This document shows positions 41,534-51,275 of a DNA stretch of 64,000 bases, piece by piece. The notes beneath the pieces were generated by a model. The model made no database searches. It saw nothing but the letters and a program-made list of their open reading frames with translations, and was not told the origin of the DNA. This DNA is from Burkholderiales bacterium RIFCSPHIGHO2_01_FULL_63_240 (GTDB lineage Bacteria; Pseudomonadota; Gammaproteobacteria; Burkholderiales; Burkholderiaceae_C), in NCBI GenBank assembly GCA_001770725.1, contig MERU01000007.1:172924-236923 (forward strand), in the 5' to 3' direction. A program made the translations under genes and the position numbers. Each line of letters starts with the position of its first letter. Position 1 is the first letter of the stretch.

Positions 41534-42627
41534 CGCGCCACACCTTGACCTCCGCCGTCCTCTCCGCCTTGCCGCATCCTGGTGTCCGGCCGGCCGCCTC
41601 GATCCCGCGCCATGGCCGGGCGGTGCGCCAGCGCGGCGCAGCCCTGCTCATGGCCATGGTCATCGTGACCCTGGTGGCCACCTTCGCGGCCTCGATGGTG
41701 TGGCAGCAGTGGCGGGCGGTTCAGGTCGAAGGCGCCGAGCGCGTGCGCGCCCAGGCCACCTGGGTGCTGGCCGGTGCGCTCGACTGGGCGCGCCTGATCT
41801 TGCGCGAAGACGGTCGCAACGGAGGCTCCGATCACCTTGGCGAGCCCTGGGCGATCCCGCTGGCCGAGGCTCGGCTGTCCACCTTCCTGGCCGTCGATGG
41901 CGACAACAGCACGGTCGATGCCGATGCGCCCGAGGCCTTCCTTTCTGGCTCGGTCGACGACGCCGCTTCGCGATACAACCTGCGCAACCTGGTCAACTCG
42001 GACGGCGACGTCGTGCCGGAGGAGTTGCTGGTGCTCAAGCGCCTGTGCGAGAACGCCGGGCAGTCGCCAGCCTTGGCCGATGGGCTGGCGCAGTCCATGC
42101 GGCAGGCCACCCTGGCGATCATGGCCTTGCAGTCACAGGATGCACAGATCCTGGGCAAGCTGGGCGGCGAGGACGGCTTGCGCAAGGCGCCGATCATGCC
42201 GCAGTCGGCCGATCAACTGTTGTGGCTGGGGCTGGATGCCGGTACGCTGGAGCGCCTGCGGCCCTACATGACCGTCCTGCCTGACCCGACACAGGTCAAC
42301 GTCAACACCGCTCCCAAGGAGGTCATCGCGGCGGTCATCGACGGCCTGGACCTGGCGCGGGCCGCCCGCATCGTGCAGACTCGCCAGCGCAACCCTTTCA
42401 AGGGCACCGAAGAGCTGCGGGCCGTGCTGGGGGCTGGCAACTGGAATTTCAGCCGCATCGCGGTCAAGAGCGACTATTTCGAGATTCGCGGACGCCTGCG
42501 GCTGGATGACAACGTCATCGAGCAGCGCCACCTCGTCAACCGTCCCACCCCGAATGACGTCGTGGTCAAGTACCAGGGGCGTTTCTCCGGGGTGGAGCTT
42601 GGCGCCAATCCGTCCCCCAACCCCTGA
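41530..42627 (+). CDS. gspK: Type II secretion tip pseudopilin GspK
   Basis: A 365-residue protein, long for a pseudopilin as usual for GspK. The leader is extended; the cleavage region is RG-AALLMAMVIVTLVATFA, which lacks the Glu at +5 as typical for GspK. The helix-hairpin-helix-like segment VNVNTAPKEVIAAVIDGL is the family signature. Confidence 0.94.
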   Translation: MTRHTLTSAVLSALPHPGVRPAASIPRHGRAVRQRGAALLMAMVIVTLVATFAASMVWQQWRAVQVEGAERVRAQATWVLAGALDWARLILREDGRNGGSDHLGEPWAIPLAEARLSTFLAVDGDNSTVDADAPEAFLSGSVDDAASRYNLRNLVNSDGDVVPEELLVLKRLCENAGQSPALADGLAQSMRQATLAIMALQSQDAQILGKLGGEDGLRKAPIMPQSADQLLWLGLDAGTLERLRPYMTVLPDPTQVNVNTAPKEVIAAVIDGLDLARAARIVQTRQRNPFKGTEELRAVLGAGNWNFSRIAVKSDYFEIRGRLRLDDNVIEQRHLVNRPTPNDVVVKYQGRFSGVELGANPSPNP

Positions 42628-42754
42628 GGCCTTGTGGTGCGCTGACCAAGCGGGTATCAATCCTTAAATGGGCGCTATTTCGGCGCTCCTACAATGCTCC
42701 GGCGCCTAAGCTAGGGCACTCCACCAGCGAATCCAGACTTTTCAACGTCCCGGC
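42628..42754 (+). promoter_or_regulatory. gspK-gspL gap with possible internal promoter
   Basis: A 127-bp gap in an otherwise tightly packed operon. It contains TACAAT (42690-42695), a good -10 match, but no clear -35 at 17 bp (TTAAAT at 42664 is 20 bp away). gspL-gspF may therefore have some independent transcription. Confidence 0.3.
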
Positions 42755-44017
42755 ATGAGCATCCTCATCATCCAACTGCCGACCCGCAGCCGCCAGGTGA
42801 TCGACCCGGCAGTGGCCGAGGCCGCGCCTGCCAGCTCGGGGCCCAAGGAATACAGCTACGTGCTCAGTGCCGACGGCCTGTCGGTGTCGCGTCAAGGCCG
42901 CAGCGTGGTCAACATGCTGCCGCGCGCCGACAGCGTCATCGCCGTGATGCCGCCGACCGACCTCAGCTGGCACCGTGTGACCGTGCCCAAGGCCCCGGCT
43001 GCCCGCATGCGCGCTGCGCTGGCCGGCATGCTCGAAGAGGCCCTGCTCGACGACCCGGAAGACCTGCACCTGGCCCTGGCCCCTCAGGCCAAGCCTGGAC
43101 AGGCTGCATGGGTGGCTGCTTGCGACCACACCTGGCTGACCAGCCAGCTCATGGCGCTGGAGAAGGCCAAGTTGCGCGTTGACCGCGTCGTGCCCGCCGT
43201 GGCGCCCGACGAACCAGCCACGGCCTATTTCCACGAAGCCCACGCGAACCCGGTCGAAGGCAGCGAGTCGGTGGCGACGGGGCTGCTGACCTGGTCCACC
43301 GCCGACGGGGTTTCGACCTGGCCGGTGGCGGGCAGCTTGGCGCGCAGCCTGCTGCCCGACCCGCTGCCGGTGCAGGCGCGGTTCTTCGCCACACCGCCGG
43401 TGGCCTCGCCGGCCGAACGTTGGCTGGGCCGCGCCGTGACGGTGCAGACTCAGGGGGAACACCTGCTGCTGTCGGCCCGTTCGCTCTGGAACCTGCTGCA
43501 GTTCGAGCTGACCCCCAGCAGCAAGGGGCTGCACGCCTTGTCCGATCAATGGCGTCGCTTCATGAGCCCGCAGTGGCGTCCCGTTCGGGTCGGCCTGACG
43601 GCCCTGGTGGTGGTGCAGTTGCTGGGCCTCAACCTGTGGGCCTGGCAGCAAAAGCGCCAGGTGCAGGACAAGCGCAACGAGCTCGCCCGCATCCTCAAGC
43701 AGGCTCATCCGCAGGTCAGCGCCGTGCTCGATGCCCCGGTGCAGATGCAGCGCGAAACCGAGGCCCTGCGTGCCGCTGCCGGTCAGGCTGGCGACAACGA
43801 CCTCGAGGCCTTGATGGGGGCGGTGGCGACCGCTTGGCCGCCCGAGCGGCCCACGGCCTCCCTCCAATACGATGGCACGGCGCTGACGCTCAGCCCGCCG
43901 ACTGGCTGGGGTCCTGACGAACTGGCCCAGTTTCGCGCACGACTGAGTGCCGCCGGTGTCGAAGTCGAACCCCTGGGCGATGGCCGCATGAGCGTGCGCC
44001 GAGCCTCCCGAGTCTGA
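42755..44017 (+). CDS. gspL: Type II secretion platform protein GspL
   Basis: GspL recruits the GspE ATPase to the membrane. The 420-residue protein has a cytoplasmic actin-like domain (about 1-265), one membrane segment (about 284-304, VGLTALVVVQLLGLNLWAW) and a periplasmic ferredoxin-like domain (about 305-420). Family assignment rests on this architecture and on its position before gspM. Confidence 0.9.
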   Translation: MSILIIQLPTRSRQVIDPAVAEAAPASSGPKEYSYVLSADGLSVSRQGRSVVNMLPRADSVIAVMPPTDLSWHRVTVPKAPAARMRAALAGMLEEALLDDPEDLHLALAPQAKPGQAAWVAACDHTWLTSQLMALEKAKLRVDRVVPAVAPDEPATAYFHEAHANPVEGSESVATGLLTWSTADGVSTWPVAGSLARSLLPDPLPVQARFFATPPVASPAERWLGRAVTVQTQGEHLLLSARSLWNLLQFELTPSSKGLHALSDQWRRFMSPQWRPVRVGLTALVVVQLLGLNLWAWQQKRQVQDKRNELARILKQAHPQVSAVLDAPVQMQRETEALRAAAGQAGDNDLEALMGAVATAWPPERPTASLQYDGTALTLSPPTGWGPDELAQFRARLSAAGVEVEPLGDGRMSVRRASRV

Positions 44018-44036
44018 AAGGCGAGGGCCCCCACCC

Positions 44037-44552
44037 ATGACCCAACCCTCTCAACAGCTGCAGGCCCTGCGTGACGCGTGGCAGGCCAAGTGGTCTGCCA
44101 TGGCCCCGCGTGAACGCCGCATGGCGACCATTGCCGGCTGGTTGCTCTTGCTGGCGGTGGTGGTGCTGGTCGGCATCCGACCCGCCTGGCGCACCCTGTC
44201 GATCACGCCGGCCCAGCTCAAGGAGGTTGACGCCCAGCTCGACCAGATGCGCCGGCTGGCCGATGAGACACAGCTGCTGCGCCAGCGTCCGCCTGTGCCC
44301 CCAGCCCAGGCCGAAGCCGCCCTGCGCTCGGCTTCCGACCGACTGGGGCCCGCCGCCACGCTGAGTGTGCAAGGCGACCGCGCCACCCTCACCCTGCGCG
44401 ACGTGCCCGGCGAGAGCCTGGCCACCTGGCTCGATGAGGTCCGCACGGCTGCGCGTGCGCGTCCGCTTGAAGCGAACCTGCAACAGGCTCAAGCCGGCCG
44501 CTACAACGGCAGCGTCGTGCTGAGCCTGTCCACGGCCCAGGCGCCGCGTTGA
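44037..44552 (+). CDS. gspM: Type II secretion platform protein GspM
   Basis: A 171-residue partner of GspL, with a short basic N-terminus, one membrane helix (about 38-58, GWLLLLAVVVLVGIRPAW) and a periplasmic ferredoxin-like domain. The segment WQAKWSAMAPRERRM is typical of GspM. It is 19 bp after gspL. Confidence 0.9.
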   Translation: MTQPSQQLQALRDAWQAKWSAMAPRERRMATIAGWLLLLAVVVLVGIRPAWRTLSITPAQLKEVDAQLDQMRRLADETQLLRQRPPVPPAQAEAALRSASDRLGPAATLSVQGDRATLTLRDVPGESLATWLDEVRTAARARPLEANLQQAQAGRYNGSVVLSLSTAQAPR

Positions 44553-44566
44553 ACGAAGGCATCACC

Positions 44567-45487
44567 ATGGCTGGCCTGCCCATCCTCAACCGACGCCCCG
44601 CCTGGATGAAGGGCGCGACTGCGCTGACCACCCGTTGGCTGGAGTCCACCCTGGAAGTCGCCCGATGGGAAAACATGCGTCGGGCGGGCCGCCGCTGGGG
44701 TTGGTGGGGAGCGGGTGTCGGTGCGCTGCTGGGCCTGATCGCCTACGCGCCAGCGCCATGGCTGGCCAGGGCGGTGGTGTCCGCCTCAGACGGCCGCTTG
44801 CTGCTGGCCGACGCCAAGGGCACCATCTGGCGTGGTGACGCCGTCGCCGTGCTCACAGGCGGCCCCGGCAGCCGCGACGCAAGGGCGCTGCCTGGCAGGC
44901 TGAACTGGTCGATGCGCCTGGGCTTGCAGGGTGTTTTCCTGACCCTGCAGCAGGATTGCTGCATCCAGACCCCGCTGGTGCTCCAGGTCCAGCCGGCCTG
45001 GTCGGGGGCCATCCTGCGTGTGGCCACCCAGCCTTTGCCCGGTCAAGCGCTGCAGACCTCTGGGGAGGTTGGGCACTGGCCCGCGGCCTGGCTCGGTGGC
45101 CTGGGCACGCCCTGGAACACCTTGCAACTCAGCGGTGTGCTGCGTGTGAGCACCCGCGATCTCAGCTTTGCCTGGACCCAGGGTCGCCTGCGCGTGCGCG
45201 GCCAGGCCGAGGTGGCGCTGGACAACGTCGCCTCGCGCATCACCACGCTGGACCGCCTGGGCTCCTACCGGCTCGACGTCATCGGTGATCCCGAAGGGCA
45301 ACTGCAACTCAACCTGGGCACCCTCGACGGGGCCCTGAGCCTGACGGGCAGCGGTGGTGTCACGCCTTCGGGTGTGCGCTTCCGTGGCGAAGCCCGTGCC
45401 AGCGAAGCCACCCAGGGCGCGCTGGACAACCTCCTGAACATCATCGGGCGTCGCCAAGGCGACCGCTCCGTCATTTCGATCGGATAA
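44567..45487 (+). CDS. gspN: Type II secretion protein GspN
   Basis: A 306-residue accessory protein of the GspN family, with one N-terminal membrane segment (about 48-68) and a beta-rich periplasmic domain. Two Cys close together (DCCIQTP) lie mid-protein. ATG 44567 has GAAGG 7 bp upstream; a TTG overlapping the gspM stop is the alternative. GspN is absent from many systems and its role is unclear. Confidence 0.85.
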   Translation: MAGLPILNRRPAWMKGATALTTRWLESTLEVARWENMRRAGRRWGWWGAGVGALLGLIAYAPAPWLARAVVSASDGRLLLADAKGTIWRGDAVAVLTGGPGSRDARALPGRLNWSMRLGLQGVFLTLQQDCCIQTPLVLQVQPAWSGAILRVATQPLPGQALQTSGEVGHWPAAWLGGLGTPWNTLQLSGVLRVSTRDLSFAWTQGRLRVRGQAEVALDNVASRITTLDRLGSYRLDVIGDPEGQLQLNLGTLDGALSLTGSGGVTPSGVRFRGEARASEATQGALDNLLNIIGRRQGDRSVISIG

Positions 45488-45490
45488 GGC

Positions 45491-47761
45491 ATGAAGACCC
45501 ATCCCCTGCTCACGCGCTCACGCGCTACCGCCCTGGTCACGGCCCTCGCCCTGGCTTTCGGCCCAGGTGGCCTGCTGCCTGGCTTCACGGTGGGCGCGGC
45601 CTCGGCGGCTCCCGTCAAGAAGGGCGGCGCCACGGTCACGCTGAACTTTGTCAACGCCGAAATCGAAGGCGTGGCGCGCGCGATGGCCGTCATCGTCGAC
45701 AAGCAGATCATGGTCGACCCCCGCGTCAAGGGCGCGATCACGCTCTACAGCGACCAGCCCCTGACGCCGCGCGAGGCCTACCTGAACTTCCTGGCGGCGC
45801 TGCGCGGCCAGGGCTTCAGCGTGGTCGAGGTGGGCAACCTGCTCAAGATCGTGCCCGAGGCCGAGGCCAAACTGCAGACCGGCACCGTCGAGGTCGGCAC
45901 GGTCAAGCGTGCGGGCGATCAGGTGCTCACGCAGATCTTCCGCCTGCAATTCGAGTCGGCTGCGAACATGGTCGGCGTGCTGCGCCCGCTCATCAGCCCC
46001 AACAACACCATCAACGCCAACCCGGGCAGCAACACCCTGGTGGTGACCGATTACGCCGACAACCTGCAGCGCATCAGCCAGATGATCGCGGCGATGGACG
46101 TGCCTTCTTCCACCGACATGGAAGCGATCCCGCTGCAGCACGCCATCGCGGTGGACATCGCGCCCATGGTGCAAAAACTGGTCGATGGTGGTGGCGCCAC
46201 AGGCGGCCCCGGTGCGGCCGCGGTCAGCGGCGCGGTGGTGATGGCCGACGCGCGCACCAACACGCTGATGGTGAGGGCCCCGAATGCGGCCCGTCTGAGC
46301 CTGGTGCGAAACCTGATTCAGCGCCTGGATCGCCCGGGCGCAGCCGGGGTGGGCGGCAGTGGCATCCACGTGGTCTACCTGCGCAACGCCGACGCGGTCA
46401 AGTTGGCTCAGGTGTTGCGTGCGGCGTTCGCCTCTGGCGGGGGGAGTGGGTCGTCTGCAGGGGGCCCTGGCGGCGGTGCCACCACCAGCACGGCCACCAC
46501 GCCGACCGCTCAAACCGGTCTGAACACCGCGGCCGGCGGTGCGTCGTCGGGCGGTGCATCGTCCCAGGCCACGGCGCCGGTTGGTGCCTCGGCCCAACCT
46601 TCGACGGGCGGGTTCATCCAGGCCGACCCGAGCTCCAACTCCCTGATCATCACGGCCAGCGATGCGCTGTACAAGCAGTTGCGCGCCGTGATCGACCAGC
46701 TCGATGGGCGCCGCGCCCAGATCTACATCGAGGCCATGATCGTCGAAGTCAGCGAGCAGAAGCTGGCCGAGGTCGGTTTCCAGTGGGCCGCAGGTTCGGG
46801 CAATTCCACCCAGGTCATTGGTGGCACCAACTTGTCCCAGGGCGGGGTGCCGGGTCTCTTCAGCCTGATCGCCGACCCTGAAACCGTGGGCGCCGGCCTG
46901 ACCGGGTTGAACCTGGGCATCGCGCGCAAGCTCAGCAGTGGCAAGTACAGCCTCGGTGCGCTGGCGACCTTCCTGGAGACCAATGCCGATGGCAACGTGT
47001 TGTCCAAGCCGAACATGATCGCCCTGGACAACGAAGAGGCCAAGATCGTGGTGGGCCAGAACGTGCCGTTCGTGACGGGCTCCTACACGAACAACAACTC
47101 CAGTTCTGGCTCGGTCAACCCCTTCACCACGGTTGAGCGCAAGGACGTGGGCCTGACGCTTCGGGTGCGCCCGCAGGTGGGCGAGGGCGGCACCGTGCGC
47201 ATGACCGTGTTCCAGGAGAACTCGTCGGTGGACGCATCGAGCAGGACCAACGCCCAGGGCCTGACCACCAACAAGAGTTCGATCGAAACCACCGTCGTGA
47301 TCGACAACGGCACGACCCTGGTGCTGGGCGGCCTGCTCAAGGACGAGTTCAGCAATGGCGACTCCAAGGTTCCGTTGCTGGGAGACATCCCGGTGCTGGG
47401 CAACCTGTTCAAGAGCCGCTCGCGCTCGCGCAGCAAGACCAACCTGATGGTGTTCCTGCGGCCTGTGGTGATGCGCGACCAGGAGGCCGCCAATGCCATC
47501 ACGCTTGATCGTTACGAGTTCATGCGCCAGAAGCAGGCCAACAGCCAGCCCGAGCCGAGCACGGTGATGGGCAGCGTGAACGGCGCACCGCAGATCGAGC
47601 CCCTCAAGCTCAGCAACGAGATGGTGCCGCCTTCGGTGCGCCAGCCTCTGGACGACCCGAACGCCGCCGAGCCGAACCTGGTGCTGCCGCGCGTGCAGCC
47701 TGTGCCGGCCCCGGCTGTGCCAGCGGCGCCCGTCGCCCCCGCCACATCGGCCCCGCGCTGA
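45491..47761 (+). CDS. gspD: Type II secretion outer-membrane secretin GspD
   Basis: GspD forms the outer-membrane channel. The 756-residue protein has a signal peptide (to about residue 38), an N0 domain, N1-N3 repeats, and the C-terminal secretin domain with VVIDNGTTLVLGGLLKDE and VPLLGDIPVLGNLFKSRSRS. A Gly/Ser/Thr/Ala-rich low-complexity insert of about 55 residues lies inside N3 (about 318-375). The last 50 residues are Pro/Ala-rich. No cognate pilotin gene is near. Confidence 0.96.
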   Translation: MKTHPLLTRSRATALVTALALAFGPGGLLPGFTVGAASAAPVKKGGATVTLNFVNAEIEGVARAMAVIVDKQIMVDPRVKGAITLYSDQPLTPREAYLNFLAALRGQGFSVVEVGNLLKIVPEAEAKLQTGTVEVGTVKRAGDQVLTQIFRLQFESAANMVGVLRPLISPNNTINANPGSNTLVVTDYADNLQRISQMIAAMDVPSSTDMEAIPLQHAIAVDIAPMVQKLVDGGGATGGPGAAAVSGAVVMADARTNTLMVRAPNAARLSLVRNLIQRLDRPGAAGVGGSGIHVVYLRNADAVKLAQVLRAAFASGGGSGSSAGGPGGGATTSTATTPTAQTGLNTAAGGASSGGASSQATAPVGASAQPSTGGFIQADPSSNSLIITASDALYKQLRAVIDQLDGRRAQIYIEAMIVEVSEQKLAEVGFQWAAGSGNSTQVIGGTNLSQGGVPGLFSLIADPETVGAGLTGLNLGIARKLSSGKYSLGALATFLETNADGNVLSKPNMIALDNEEAKIVVGQNVPFVTGSYTNNNSSSGSVNPFTTVERKDVGLTLRVRPQVGEGGTVRMTVFQENSSVDASSRTNAQGLTTNKSSIETTVVIDNGTTLVLGGLLKDEFSNGDSKVPLLGDIPVLGNLFKSRSRSRSKTNLMVFLRPVVMRDQEAANAITLDRYEFMRQKQANSQPEPSTVMGSVNGAPQIEPLKLSNEMVPPSVRQPLDDPNAAEPNLVLPRVQPVPAPAVPAAPVAPATSAPR

Positions 47762-47781
47762 CCGACCGGAGCCGCACGACC

Positions 47782-49206
47782 ATGGGCGCCCGCCACCCAC
47801 TTCCCTACGCCTTTGCTCGGGCCAACGGCCTGCTGCTTGAATCCGATGGCGAGCGCTCGACCCTTTGGGCCAGCGCCACGGTCTCGGCCGCGGCACTGTC
47901 CGAGGTCATGCGCAAGTACGCGGTCGACGTCATCGAGGAGGAGCCTCCCGAAGCCCTGTCTCAGCGCATCGCCACGGCATATTCGGCCGGGGAAGGCAGC
48001 GCCGCAGCGGTGGTCGGCGAGGTCGAAAGCGCGGTCGACATCTCGCGCATGCTGCAGGACCTGCCCGCGGTCGAAGACCTGCTGGAGTCGAGCAACGACG
48101 CGCCCATCATCCGCATGCTCAATGCGCTGCTCACGCAGGCCGCCAAGGACGGTGCATCCGACATCCACATCGAGCCCTACGAGCGTTCGTCGTCGGTGCG
48201 CTTCCGTGTCGACGGCACGCTGCGCGAGGTGGTGCAGCCCAACAAGGCCCTGCACGCCGCGCTGATCTCGCGCCTGAAGATCATGGCCGAGCTCGACATC
48301 TCCGAGAAGCGCCTGCCGCAGGACGGTCGCATCTCGCTGCGCATCGGCGGTCGTGCCGTAGACGTGCGGGTCTCGACCTTGCCCTCGGCCCACGGCGAGC
48401 GCGCCGTGCTGCGGATCCTGGACAAGGGCGACGCCAACAAGTTCACCCTCGAGTCGCTGGGCATGAGCGGCGATTCGCTCGACCGCTTCAAGCGCCTGCT
48501 GCGCCAGCCTCACGGCATCGTGCTGGTCACCGGCCCAACGGGCTCCGGTAAAACGACCACGCTTTACGCCGGCCTGAGCACCGTCGACGCCGCCACCACC
48601 AACGTGCTGACCGTGGAAGACCCGGTCGAATACGAGCTGCCCGGCATCGGCCAGACCCAGGTCAACGCCAAGATCGACCTGACCTTCGCCAAGGCCCTGC
48701 GCGCCATCCTGCGCCAGGACCCGGACGTGATCATGATCGGTGAAATCCGCGACTTCGAGACCGCGCAGATCGCCGTGCAGGCCTCGCTGACGGGTCACTT
48801 GGTGCTGGCCACGCTGCACACCAACGACGCGCCGAGTGCCGTCACGCGCCTGACCGACATGGGCATCGAGCCCTTCCTGCTGTCGTCCTCGCTGCTGGGC
48901 GTGCTCGGCCAGCGCCTGGTGCGCAAGCTGTGCGTGCACTGCAAGCGCCAGGACGACCAGGGCAAGTGGCACCCCGTGGGCTGCCCCGAGTGCGGCATGA
49001 GCGGCTACAAGGGCCGAACCGGTGTGTACGAGCTCATGGTGGCTGACGACGAGATCCGAGGCCTGATCCACGAGCAGGCGGCCGAGTCCAAGCTGTTCGA
49101 GGTGGCCCAGCTCAGCGGCATGAAGACCATGCGCGAAGACGGCGACCGCCTGGTGGCCGAAGGCGTGACCTCGCTCGAAGAGGTCTTGCGCGTGACGCGG
49201 GAATGA
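47782..49206 (+). CDS. gspE: Type II secretion ATPase GspE
   Basis: The 474-residue secretion ATPase. Walker A GPTGSGKTT is at 251-259; Asp box (VEDPVEYELPGIGQTQVN), Walker B (MIGEIRDFETA) and His box (LVLATLHTNDA) follow. The zinc-binding tetracysteine is CVHC...CPEC in the C-terminal third, with a shortened loop between the pairs. The N-terminal domain for GspL binding is present. Confidence 0.96.
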   Translation: MGARHPLPYAFARANGLLLESDGERSTLWASATVSAAALSEVMRKYAVDVIEEEPPEALSQRIATAYSAGEGSAAAVVGEVESAVDISRMLQDLPAVEDLLESSNDAPIIRMLNALLTQAAKDGASDIHIEPYERSSSVRFRVDGTLREVVQPNKALHAALISRLKIMAELDISEKRLPQDGRISLRIGGRAVDVRVSTLPSAHGERAVLRILDKGDANKFTLESLGMSGDSLDRFKRLLRQPHGIVLVTGPTGSGKTTTLYAGLSTVDAATTNVLTVEDPVEYELPGIGQTQVNAKIDLTFAKALRAILRQDPDVIMIGEIRDFETAQIAVQASLTGHLVLATLHTNDAPSAVTRLTDMGIEPFLLSSSLLGVLGQRLVRKLCVHCKRQDDQGKWHPVGCPECGMSGYKGRTGVYELMVADDEIRGLIHEQAAESKLFEVAQLSGMKTMREDGDRLVAEGVTSLEEVLRVTRE

Positions 49207-49241
49207 CCGCTCGCACGCCAGCCCAGACCTGAAAGACCGCC

Positions 49242-50462
49242 ATGCCCGCCTTCCGCTTCGAAGCCCTGGACGCCACCGGCAAGACCGTCAACGGCCTGGT
49301 CGATGCCGACAACCCCAAGGCCGCGCGCGCCCAGCTGCGCACCCAGCACATGGTGCCGCTCAAGGTCATGCCGGTGCAGGTGGCCGAAGGCGAGCAGAGC
49401 ACTTCGACCAAGCTGTTCACTCGGCGCGTTTTCAATTCCTCCGAGCTGGCCGTGTGGACGCGCCAGCTCTCGGGCCTGGTGGTGGCCGGCCTGCCGCTCG
49501 AGCGCGCGCTGACTGCCCTGGCCGATGAAGCCGAAGACCCCCGTCAGCGCGAGCTGGTGGCGCACCTGCGCGCCGAGGTCAACGCTGGCTCGCCCTTTGC
49601 CCGCGCCCTGGTGGGCTCGCCCCGCGAGTTCGACGAGGTCTATTGCGGCGTGGTGGCAGCGGGCGAGCAAAGCGGCCAGCTCGGCGGCGTGCTCGACAAG
49701 CTCGCCAACGACCTCGAAGAGCAGCAGGCGCTCAAATCCAAGCTGATCGGTGCCACGCTGTACCCGGCCATCGTCTCGCTGTTTGCCGTGGTCATCGTGG
49801 TGGCCCTGCTGGTGTTCGTGGTGCCGCAGGTGGCGCAGGTGTTCTCCAGCAGCAAACGGGCACTGCCCTTCCTCACCCAGTTCATGTTGGGCCTGAGCGC
49901 CTTCATGCGCAACTGGGGCTGGCTGCTGGCGCTGGGTCTGTTCGGCGGTGGTGCCGGTCTGCTGGTGGCGCTGCGCGACGAAGCCTTCCGCCAGAAGTTC
50001 GACGCCTTCTGGCTGGAGTTGCCCATCATCGGTCGGCTGGCGCGCGGCTACAACGCCGCGCGTTTCGCGGGCACGCTGGCCATGCTGGCTGGCTCGGGCG
50101 TGCCCATCCTCAAGGCGCTGCAGGCCGCGGCCGAGACGCTGTCGAACCGCGCCATGCGCGCCGACGCCATGGACGCGCTGGTTCAGGTGCGCGAGGGCGC
50201 GCCGCTGGCCTCGGCCATCGCGGCCAAGAAACGCTTCCCGGGCCTGCTGTCGATGTTCGCCCGACTGGGTGAGCAGACCGGCCAGTTGCCGCTGATGCTG
50301 CAGCGCGCCGCGGTGCAGCTCTCGGGCGAGGTGCAGCGCCGCGCGCTGGCCATCGCCACCGTGCTCGAGCCCCTGCTCATCGTCGTGATGGGCCTGGTGG
50401 TGATGCTCATCGTGATGTCGGTGATGCTGCCGATCATGCAGATGAACACCTGGGTGAAGTGA
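49242..50462 (+). CDS. gspF: Type II secretion inner-membrane protein GspF
   Basis: The 406-residue polytopic core of the platform, with two homologous cytoplasmic domains (about 65-190 and 270-390) and three membrane segments. The signatures TRQLSGLVVAGLPLERALTAL and VVAAGEQSGQLGGVLDKLA are canonical. It is the last gsp gene; gspO (prepilin peptidase) must be elsewhere. Confidence 0.96.
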   Translation: MPAFRFEALDATGKTVNGLVDADNPKAARAQLRTQHMVPLKVMPVQVAEGEQSTSTKLFTRRVFNSSELAVWTRQLSGLVVAGLPLERALTALADEAEDPRQRELVAHLRAEVNAGSPFARALVGSPREFDEVYCGVVAAGEQSGQLGGVLDKLANDLEEQQALKSKLIGATLYPAIVSLFAVVIVVALLVFVVPQVAQVFSSSKRALPFLTQFMLGLSAFMRNWGWLLALGLFGGGAGLLVALRDEAFRQKFDAFWLELPIIGRLARGYNAARFAGTLAMLAGSGVPILKALQAAAETLSNRAMRADAMDALVQVREGAPLASAIAAKKRFPGLLSMFARLGEQTGQLPLMLQRAAVQLSGEVQRRALAIATVLEPLLIVVMGLVVMLIVMSVMLPIMQMNTWVK

Positions 50463-50575
50463 GCTTCCTGCCACGATGCGGGACGTGACGTAAAACCGCT
50501 CCCCCGCAGCTGAGTGTGTCGGGGGTGGCGCGATTCATCCATTTGTATCAGTTTGAATCGCGTACGATCGATGCC

Positions 50576-51265
50576 ATGAAGTTGCTGCTGATCGACGACC
50601 ACCCCCTGTTCCGCGATGGGCTGAGCCTGCTCATCCAGCATCGCCTTGACCTGGCCGAGCACGGCGGGGCCGAGGTGTTGGAAGCCGGCAGCTTGCGTGA
50701 TGCCTTGGGGACGTTGGCGCAGCACCCCGATGTCGGTCTGGTGCTGCTGGACCTGGGCCTGGCCGACCGGCAGGGCTTGGGCACGCTCAGCGAGTGGCGC
50801 GAGATGGCGCCGCACCTGCCGGTGGTGGTGCTGTCTGCTGACGACCGGCCCGGCACCATCGTGGCGGCCATCGACCTGGGTGCCTCCGGTTTCATCCCCA
50901 AGACGGTGGAAGCCTCGGTCATGCAGGAGGCGCTGCACCGGGTGCTGTCGGGGGGTGTCTACCTGCCGCCCCTGCCCACCGACGCCGTGGCCGCGGACGA
51001 GCCCCTGGCCCAGGACGACGACGGCCTTCGCGACGAACCCGTGGGGCCCGGCGCCACGCTGGGTTTGTCCGGCCGCCAGCTCGACGTGCTGCGCCTGCTG
51101 GTCGAAGGCAAACCCAACAAAGAGATCTGCCGCGTGCTGTCGCTGTCCGAATCGACGGTCAAGACGCACCTGTCGGCGATCTTCCGCAAGCTCAAGGTCA
51201 GCAGCCGCACCCAGGCCGTGGTGGCCGTGGCGCGGGCAGGCGTCACCCTCGCGCGACCGAACTGA
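50576..51265 (+). CDS. NarL/LuxR-type response regulator
   Basis: A 229-residue regulator. The receiver domain (2-125) has Asp7-Asp8, phospho-acceptor Asp59 (LLDLGLAD) and Lys in GFIPKTVEA. The C-terminal LuxR helix-turn-helix (about 160-225) reads LSGRQLDVLRLLVEGKPNKEIC. It is 113 bp after gspF and ends 10 bp from the convergent kinase gene, its likely partner. TACGAT (50563-50568) may be the -10 box. Confidence 0.92.
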   Translation: MKLLLIDDHPLFRDGLSLLIQHRLDLAEHGGAEVLEAGSLRDALGTLAQHPDVGLVLLDLGLADRQGLGTLSEWREMAPHLPVVVLSADDRPGTIVAAIDLGASGFIPKTVEASVMQEALHRVLSGGVYLPPLPTDAVAADEPLAQDDDGLRDEPVGPGATLGLSGRQLDVLRLLVEGKPNKEICRVLSLSESTVKTHLSAIFRKLKVSSRTQAVVAVARAGVTLARPN

Positions 51266-51275
51266 GTCCAACCGC

